NCBI GenBank assembly: GCA_041395385.1 | Contig: JAWLAN010000018.1 | Coordinates: 39,937-103,936 of the forward strand | Reading direction: 5' to 3' | DNA: 64,000 bases | DNA from: JAJVHZ01 sp041395385 | GTDB lineage: Bacteria; Pseudomonadota; Gammaproteobacteria; JAJPIJ01 | Part shown: positions 58,754-64,000 of the stretch, piece after piece | How positions within the stretch are numbered: position 1 is the first letter of the stretch | Layout: each line of letters starts with the position of its first letter | Notes under the pieces: model-generated | The model's database searches: none | What the model was told of the DNA's origin: nothing | Seen by the model: only the letters and a program-made list of their open reading frames with translations | Translations under genes and position numbers: made by a program

Positions 58754-60163
58754 TCAGTCGGTGGGGCGACGTGAGTAGTTGGTCACTCCCATCCAGTCGC
58801 CCGGTGGCGGCTTGTTGCGAAGCTGATCGATGCGCCGAAGGAAGAGCTCGCAGTACTGGCGATTGAAGTCCTTCAGCCGCAGCGCCGAGAACAGCCCCTC
58901 GGACTCCTCCCACTGCCGGAAGTAGTAGGCGTCGAGCGCGCGCTGGTGCATCGCCAGGTTCTCCATCAGCGCCGTGCTCACGTTCTCGGTGCGGCACAGC
59001 GGCTCGAAGATGCGCGTGGAGTTGCCCTTGCCGCGCACGCGCACGTGATCGACCTCCTTGAAGATCACGTCCGGCACCGCGACCATCGTGGATTCCGTCA
59101 CCAGCGTGCGGGCGTTGTAGACGCGGGTGAGACGCTCGATGCGCGAGCTCACGTTGACTGCGTCGCCGACCACGGTGTAGGCGACGCGGTAGCTCGATCC
59201 CATGTTGCCGACGTTCATCATGCCGGTGTTGATGCCGATGCCGATGTCGAACTGCGGCCAGCCCTGATCGCGGAACTGCACCTGCAGGCGCTGCAGGTTC
59301 TGGTGCATGGCGAGCGCCGCCAGCACACTGCGGCGGGCGTGGTCGGCCTGCACCACCGGGGCGCCCCAGAAGGCCATGATCGCATCGCCGATGTACTTGT
59401 CGATCGTGGCGCCATGCTGATGCAGGATGTCGGTCATTGCCGTGAAGTAATGATTGAGCATGCGCGCGAGCTGCCGCGGCGGCATCTGCTCGGAGATGGT
59501 GGAGAAGCCCTTGATGTCGCAGAAGAACACAGTCATCTCCCGCTGCTCGCCCTCCATCGAGAAGCTCTCCGGGCTGCGGGAGATGATCTGCGCCAGCTGT
59601 GGCGGCACGTACTGGCCGAAGATGCCGACCAGCTGCTGGCGGGCGTGGGTCTCGGAGAAATAGCTGGTGAGCACGTTGACCACGTACAGCACCAGCATGG
59701 TGAGCAGCGTGTACTCCATCGGTATCGCATCCGAGCGCGCGGGATTCGCGTACGCGAACCAGATGGGCGGCACCATGCAGATGACGGTCAATACCGAGGC
59801 CCGGATCGGGCTGAGCACCGGCAGCAGCAGCGACAGCGTGGCGCCGCAGGCCAGCAGCACGAGGAAATCGGAGGACTGGACGAAGGCGGGCAGGGAGCCG
59901 GTCTGCACGAGATGCTGCACCAGTCCGGGGTGGAAGCGCAGCGCGGTCTTCAGGTCGAAGGTCAGCCCGATGACCCCGGCCGCGTTGAGCAGGAAGGCGA
60001 GGAAGACGAGGAAGACCAGCAGGATGCGCAGCCCGTAGCGGCGCAGTCCGGCGCGGAATCGGCCGCTCAGCGTGGTTTCGAAAACCGACCTGCTCACAGC
60101 CAATGCCGGTGCTCCCAGAATAGTCTGCGACCCGTGGCCGGTCGCCTGTCCATTATTACCCAA
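58754..60163 (-). CDS. Class III adenylate/guanylate cyclase with N-terminal membrane region
   Basis: 469 residues. Three or four membrane segments (about 45-66, 100-120, 125-145, 152-170) precede the cyclase domain (from about 205): MTVFFCDIKGFSTISEQMPP (metal Asp), YIGDAIMAFWGAP, IGINTGMMNVGNMGS, VVGDAVNVSSRIE. Substrate Lys/Asp-like positions suggest adenylate. It should make cAMP, and the CRP/Vfr gene at the right edge could be its receptor. Related proteins carry a CHASE2 sensor between the first helix and the other helices; here that sensor appears to be missing. Confidence 0.88.
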   Translation of the reverse strand: MGNNGQATGHGSQTILGAPALAVSRSVFETTLSGRFRAGLRRYGLRILLVFLVFLAFLLNAAGVIGLTFDLKTALRFHPGLVQHLVQTGSLPAFVQSSDFLVLLACGATLSLLLPVLSPIRASVLTVICMVPPIWFAYANPARSDAIPMEYTLLTMLVLYVVNVLTSYFSETHARQQLVGIFGQYVPPQLAQIISRSPESFSMEGEQREMTVFFCDIKGFSTISEQMPPRQLARMLNHYFTAMTDILHQHGATIDKYIGDAIMAFWGAPVVQADHARRSVLAALAMHQNLQRLQVQFRDQGWPQFDIGIGINTGMMNVGNMGSSYRVAYTVVGDAVNVSSRIERLTRVYNARTLVTESTMVAVPDVIFKEVDHVRVRGKGNSTRIFEPLCRTENVSTALMENLAMHQRALDAYYFRQWEESEGLFSALRLKDFNRQYCELFLRRIDQLRNKPPPGDWMGVTNYSRRPTD

Positions 60164-60441
60164 CTATTACCGAACCCGGGCCTGTCCCGCCGGACCCTTG
60201 CGGCGGCTGGCTCCCGGCCCGCCCAGGCCCCCACCTTCGGCCATCCGCATGCTGCAGTGCGCCTGCCGGGGGCGACTGACGAAATTTCGACAATTGTGCC
60301 GAGAACCTTAACAGTCGCCTCGGACGAAATCCGATGGGCGAGGATTGATACGCTTAAAAATCAAATGGTTGTTGTCTTGGCACCGAGCCTGCAATACACG
60401 AGTCAGTCAATAGTGGATCTCCATCCAAGACAAGGCAGGTT

Positions 60442-61203
60442 ATGGTCGCGAACATCAGGAAACAACAGGGCGGCTTCACGCTGGTGGAAATCGCCATCGT
60501 GCTGGTCATCATCGGTCTGCTGCTCGGCGGCATACTGAAAGGTCAGGAACTCATCACCAGTGCGCGCGTGCGCAACGTCGCCGACCAGAATTCGGGCGTG
60601 CAGGCTGCCTATTACGGATTCATCGATCGTTACCGCATGATCCCGGGCGACATGCAGCCGGGCAACGGTGCCACCCAGGCCTGCAGCGTCCTGGGCGCTT
60701 CGAACCTGCCGAACTGCGCAAATGTGGGCGGCGATGGCAACGGTCGTCTCTCCGATGGCACGGATGGCGGAAGCGCCTGGGGTGAAGCCGGTGCAGTCTG
60801 GTCGCATCTTGCCGCGGCAGGATTTATCCAGGGGCCGTATGCAACTGCCCTCCTGATCGGCAATGCGGCCGCCTATCAGAACACCGCGGTGGCCCCGACC
60901 AATCCCTGGGGCGGCTATCTGCTGCTCGGGCGCAGCAATCAGTATCTCGCCCCCGCCGGTCAGCCGATTCGTCTGCACCTGGTGCTCGGCCGCGGCATGC
61001 CGGTGGCCGTGGCGCGTGAGCTGGACGTGAAGGTCGACGACGGCCTGGCGGAGTCCGGCGTCCTGCGCGGCGCGCCCAGCGGCGGCGGCACGTACGCCCC
61101 GGTCGACAATGAGTCCGCGACGTGCGTCAGTGGCAACTCGCCGAACCGGATCTGGGCCATCAACGCCAACGACAACGACTGCAACGCGTTTTATCTGTAC
61201 TGA
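60442..61203 (+). CDS. Type IV pilin-like protein (prepilin, class III signal)
   Basis: 253 residues. A short basic leader ends in GG before FTLVEIAIVLVIIGLLLGGIL, the prepilin peptidase site and N-terminal helix; Glu5 of the mature protein is present. The rest is Gly/Asn/Ala-rich, with cysteines near residues 81, 92, 228 and 247 that could form two disulfides. It is longer than major pilins and resembles pseudopilins found alone in genomes of this group. No pilin assembly genes are adjacent, so the machinery must lie elsewhere. A strong terminator follows. Confidence 0.83.
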   Translation: MVANIRKQQGGFTLVEIAIVLVIIGLLLGGILKGQELITSARVRNVADQNSGVQAAYYGFIDRYRMIPGDMQPGNGATQACSVLGASNLPNCANVGGDGNGRLSDGTDGGSAWGEAGAVWSHLAAAGFIQGPYATALLIGNAAAYQNTAVAPTNPWGGYLLLGRSNQYLAPAGQPIRLHLVLGRGMPVAVARELDVKVDDGLAESGVLRGAPSGGGTYAPVDNESATCVSGNSPNRIWAINANDNDCNAFYLY

Positions 61204-61241
61204 TGTTGTTTTGGGTTTTTTGACACTCCTCCCTCGGCTTC

Positions 61242-61266
61242 AGCCCGCCTTCTGGCGGGCTTTTTG
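61242..61266 (+). terminator. Rho-independent terminator after the pilin gene
   Basis: Perfect 8-bp stem AGCCCGCC/GGCGGGCT with a TTCT loop, followed by TTTTTG, 38 bp past the stop of the pilin gene. Confidence 0.9.
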
Positions 61267-61286
61267 TTTCCGCGTTCCCCGGACAT

Positions 61287-61321
61287 AAAGGTCTCCAAAA
61301 AGGTCTCCGTCACCTTTTTCC
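61287..61321. repeat. REP-like element, short form
   Basis: AAAAAGGT and ACCTTTTT form a perfect 8-bp inverted repeat around CTCCGTC (61297-61319), and AAGGTCTCC is also repeated directly at 61287. Its reverse strand reads GGTGACGGAGACCTTTTT, clearly related to the arms of the 58.7-kb element. It lies just upstream of the ABC ATPase gene. Confidence 0.5.
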
Positions 61322-61336
61322 AATAACATGTAGCCC

Positions 61337-62056
61337 ATGCCCGAGGCCATACGATTCGAGGGGGTGGAGCGCAGCTACGGCAGGCAGCGCGTGCTGACCG
61401 GCGTGACCTTCAACGTGCGCGCCGGCGAATACATCGGCCTGGTCGGCGTCAACGGCGCCGGCAAGACCACCCTCATCAAGGGCATGCTGGACCTGGGCGA
61501 GGTCGATCGCGGGCACATCGAGATCTTCGGCGTCGCGCACCGCGACTGGCGGGCCCGACGCCAGCTCGCCTACCTGCCCGAGCAGTTCTCGCCGCCCTAT
61601 TACGCCCGTGGCGAGGATTTCCTGCTCTTCATGGCCGCCATGCACGAGCGGCCCTACGCCGAGAGCGAGCGCGACGCCGTGCTCGCCGCGCTCGATCTGG
61701 AACCCGGGGCGCTGGCCAAGCCCGTGCGCACCCTCTCCAAGGGCATGTCGCAGAAGCTCGGCCTGGCGGCGACGCTGCTCTCCGGCCGGCCGCTGTTCGT
61801 GCTCGACGAGCCGATGAGCGGGCTGGATCCGAAGGCCCGCGCGCTGTTCAAGCAACACCTGCTGGCGCTGCGGCGCGACCAGGGTCAGGCGATCTTTTTC
61901 AGCACCCACCTGCTCTCCGACGTCGAATCGCTGTGCGATCGCATCGTCATCCTGCACGGCGGGGTGCCGCGCTTCGTCGGCACGCCGCACGAGTGCTGTG
62001 CGAGCTTCGGCGCAGCCGATCTGGAGCAGGCCTATCTGCGCTGCGTGGCGTCGTAG
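61337..62056 (+). CDS. ABC transporter ATP-binding protein
   Basis: 239 residues. Walker A GVNGAGKTTLIKG, signature TLSKGMSQKLGLAATLL (variant SKGMSQ), Walker B LFVLDEPMSGLD, H-loop FFSTHLLSD. The variant is typical of CcmA/YhaQ-like ATPases that pair with ABC-2 permeases. No permease gene is adjacent; the next gene is a signalling protein, so the partner lies elsewhere or the ATPase is an orphan. Substrate unknown. Confidence 0.9.
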   Translation: MPEAIRFEGVERSYGRQRVLTGVTFNVRAGEYIGLVGVNGAGKTTLIKGMLDLGEVDRGHIEIFGVAHRDWRARRQLAYLPEQFSPPYYARGEDFLLFMAAMHERPYAESERDAVLAALDLEPGALAKPVRTLSKGMSQKLGLAATLLSGRPLFVLDEPMSGLDPKARALFKQHLLALRRDQGQAIFFSTHLLSDVESLCDRIVILHGGVPRFVGTPHECCASFGAADLEQAYLRCVAS

Positions 62057-62176
62057 CGCCATCGCTTCCAACGCCTTTCCCGCGGCCGGAGCGGGACTGT
62101 GGCGGAATCTAAAGTTTCCGCGGCCTGACCCGCTAACACCCTCAGACGCGACCCAAGCTCGTGCCCTGAGGAGTGT

Positions 62177-63046
62177 ATGAAAGAAGAAGACAACGCCCTG
62201 CCGTCGCTGGAAGCGGTGGCCGTGCTCTCCGCCCTGCCCGTGGGCGTGTTCATCGCCGACGCCGACGGCAAGGTCCGCTGGGTGAACGACACCCTCTGCG
62301 ATCAGCTGGGCGTGCCCCGCGAACGCCTGCTCGGCATCGAGCGCGCCGCACTGCCGGCGCGCAAGACCCTCAGCCTGTCCAAGACCATCCACTGGCTGCA
62401 CGCACCCGGCGCCGGCACCGGCGAGCGGCGCTTCGAGTGCGTGACGCAGAAGCTCGAGGGGCTGGGCGACTTCGACGGCAGCGTGGGCTGCGTGATCGAT
62501 GTCTCCCGCTACGAGACCGCCCGCCGCCCGCGCCAGCTCTACCCGGAGCTGAAGGACCCGGGCCGCCTGGACCCGGCCACCGGCCTGCTCAACGCGCTGA
62601 CGATGCAGCAGGAGCTGGTGCAGCAGGTGGCGCGCAGCCGCCGCTACCTCAATCCGCTTTCGGTAGTGATCATCCGCCTGCAGGACCTGGGGCCGACCGG
62701 CGAATCGGTGACGGCGATCCAGAAGCAGCGCCTGGTGCGCGGCATCGCCAAGATGCTCAAGGAGAAGCTGCGCTGGGTGGACGTGGTCGGCTGCTGGGAG
62801 AGGGACGCCTTCATGCTCATCCTGCCGGAGACGGCGCTCGAGCCGGCGAGCAAGCTGGTGCGCAAAATCGAAACCTACATCAACCGCCTGCGGCTGGAGG
62901 AGGAGCGCGCCGGCGAGAGCATGGTCGCCGTCGGCATCGGACTGGCCGAATGGGGCAAGGGCGACGATCTGCCCGCCCTGCTGGCGCGGGCGGAGCGCAA
63001 TCTCCGCGGCGAGGACGAAGACCTCGCCGAGCACGGGCAACCGTAG
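62177..63046 (+). CDS. PAS plus degenerate GGDEF-type protein
   Basis: 289 residues, with GAGGAG before the ATG. Residues about 12-115 are PAS-like (LPVGVFIADADGKVRWVNDTLCDQLGV). A GGDEF-type fold follows (LDPATGLLNALTMQQELVQQVARSRRYLNPLSVVIIRL), but the signature position reads CWERDAF instead of GGDEF, so diguanylate cyclase activity is unlikely. It may bind a nucleotide or act as a protein partner. No signal peptide or helix seen; cytoplasmic. Confidence 0.82.
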   Translation: MKEEDNALPSLEAVAVLSALPVGVFIADADGKVRWVNDTLCDQLGVPRERLLGIERAALPARKTLSLSKTIHWLHAPGAGTGERRFECVTQKLEGLGDFDGSVGCVIDVSRYETARRPRQLYPELKDPGRLDPATGLLNALTMQQELVQQVARSRRYLNPLSVVIIRLQDLGPTGESVTAIQKQRLVRGIAKMLKEKLRWVDVVGCWERDAFMLILPETALEPASKLVRKIETYINRLRLEEERAGESMVAVGIGLAEWGKGDDLPALLARAERNLRGEDEDLAEHGQP

Positions 63047-63166
63047 CCCTCAACGAGTCCGGTAGCCACCATGCGCGTCCAGGGATTCAGGACCACGACT
63101 GCGGGCGGCACCGGCGCCCCCCCGCGGCGCGCGGCACGCGCGCCGTCTGCACCGGAAACCCCCGGG

Positions 63167-63586
63167 TCAGACCGCCTCCTCGACCACGAAGTCGTGGGTG
63201 ATGGCGGCGGTCTTGCCGAGCATGATCGAGGCAGAGCAGTACTTCTCGGCGGAGAGCTGCACCGCGCGCTCGGCCTGCGCCGGCGTGATCCCCTTGCCGG
63301 TGATAATGAAGTGCACGTGGATCTTCGTGAACACCTGCGGCGGGGTCTCGGCGCGCTCGGCGTCGAGCTCCACGCGGCAGCCGCGCACGTCCTGCCGGGC
63401 CTTGCGCAGGATGTGGACGACGTCGTAGGCGGTGCAGGCGCCCATGCCGAGGAGCACCAGCTCCATGGGTCGCACGCCGAGGTTGCGTCCGCCGCCGTCC
63501 GGCGGCCCGTCCACGACCACCGAGTGACCGCTGCCGGACTCGGCCACGAACATCGCGTCACCGACCCACTTCACCGCGCCTTTCAT
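63167..63586 (-). CDS. OsmC family peroxiredoxin
   Basis: 139 residues from ATG 63586, preceded by GGAGAG. The two redox cysteines are visible in GMGACTAYDVV and EKYCSASIML, with the Glu/Arg-type OsmC frame (MELVLLGMGAC). It reduces organic hydroperoxides. In Pseudomonas a homologous OsmC gene also neighbours vfr, so this is a conserved neighbourhood; here the two are divergent, with 125 bp between starts. Confidence 0.92.
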   Translation of the reverse strand: MKGAVKWVGDAMFVAESGSGHSVVVDGPPDGGGRNLGVRPMELVLLGMGACTAYDVVHILRKARQDVRGCRVELDAERAETPPQVFTKIHVHFIITGKGITPAQAERAVQLSAEKYCSASIMLGKTAAITHDFVVEEAV

Positions 63587-63711
63587 CGCACTCTCCAACC
63601 CGTATCAAGCGGTTGGAGAGCGTACCACATGCCCAACGTCATTCGACACAGGAGGTTACCTTGCTTACACTAAGAGCACTGCAGCCGGGGTTTACAGGGG
63701 GAAATTCCATC

Positions 63712-64000
63712 ATGCCGGAGTTGCGTACCGCGCCCGCGGGAACCGACGTCATCAAACGCTTCCTCGAGCATTGCCACCGCCGTCACTGCTCGCCCAAGAC
63801 CACGATCATCCGGCAAGGTGAGCCGTCCAAGGAGCTGTTCTACATCATCAGCGGCTCGGTCACCGTGGCGCTGGAGGACAAGAAGGGGCACGAGATCGTG
63901 CTCGCCTATCTCAACCCCGGCGAGTTCTTCGGCGAGATCGGGCTGTTCAACGAGAACGTCTCGCGCACCGCGCTGGTCCGCGCCCGCGGCCACTGCGAGA
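63712..64000 (+). CDS. crp: CRP/Vfr family transcription regulator, 3' end outside the window
   Basis: ATG 63712 opens a frame that continues past the right edge (96 codons seen). The cyclic nucleotide-binding domain is clear: KTTIIRQGEPSKELFYIISGSVTVALEDKKGHEIVLAYLNPGEFFGEIGLFNE, with the phosphate-cassette GEFFGEIGLF and the following SRTALVRA. This is the cAMP receptor protein or its Vfr orthologue. The adenylate cyclase at 58.8-60.2 kb could supply its ligand. The DNA-binding half is not visible, so CRP identity rests on the sensor domain and on the OsmC neighbour. Confidence 0.9.
   Translation, partial: MPELRTAPAGTDVIKRFLEHCHRRHCSPKTTIIRQGEPSKELFYIISGSVTVALEDKKGHEIVLAYLNPGEFFGEIGLFNENVSRTALVRARGHCE

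Overview
The window is a GC-rich chromosomal segment of a gammaproteobacterium. The evidence is the gene set: MsbA, HemX/HemY, PmbA, UvrD, a trpE-gph-rpe block, trpGDC, and an OsmC-like gene beside the start of a CRP/Vfr gene. A phosphoribulokinase and several c5-type cytochromes suggest an autotrophic or chemolithotrophic lineage (Chromatiales or Acidiferrobacterales-like). That placement is inference; no rRNA or RuBisCO gene is present to fix it.

Region by region: (1) 1-8.4 kb is an accessory block holding a CHAT-protease-like protein (cut by the window edge), a TIR-transmembrane-PASTA protein, a convergent SLOG-like protein, a polytopic membrane protein with a soluble C-terminal domain of unknown function, and a lipoprotein. 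It looks like a conflict or signalling island. (2) 8.4-29.5 kb is mostly housekeeping: aldehyde dehydrogenase, rhodanese, Ppx/GppA, HemX-HemY, a ferredoxin-type reductase, phosphoribulokinase, MsbA, the MoxR-DUF58-TgpA operon, PmbA, UvrD, and a CreD-like membrane protein with an exported partner. (3) 29.6-31.3 kb is a cytochrome c5 cluster made by duplication: a one-heme lipoprotein, a two-heme anchored protein, and a 57-residue gene that is only the membrane anchor. (4) 31.6-32.7 kb has tRNA-Arg(CCG), preceded by an unusual structured repeat, and an M48 peptidase. (5) 32.8-38.9 kb is an envelope signalling operon of FHA-ABC transporter, Ser/Thr kinase, VWA protein and glycine-zipper lipoprotein. 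(6) 39-45.1 kb has small metabolic and envelope genes, an isolated lpxA, and tRNA-Arg(TCG) preceded by two tandem copies of the same repeat. (7) 45.2-57.2 kb holds trpGDC, a trehalose/osmotic block (otsB, GH15, otsA, mscS) and rpe-gph-trpE. (8) 57.2-64 kb has a DUF3530 protein, a CopD-like protein, an adenylate cyclase, a prepilin, an ABC ATPase, a PAS/degenerate-GGDEF protein, OsmC and the start of crp.

The strongest unexplained signal is the repeat family ahead of both tRNA-Arg genes. Each of three copies starts with the first 19 nt of a tRNA-Arg, then diverges in the D loop into a core with two strong hairpins that is highly conserved between the loci, and ends just before the real tRNA. 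The 19-nt part of each copy matches its own downstream tRNA, not the other one. The best promoter candidates lie upstream of the repeats, so the repeats probably form part of the tRNA precursor transcript. The second signal is the CHAT/TIR-PASTA/SLOG/membrane-effector island at the left end.
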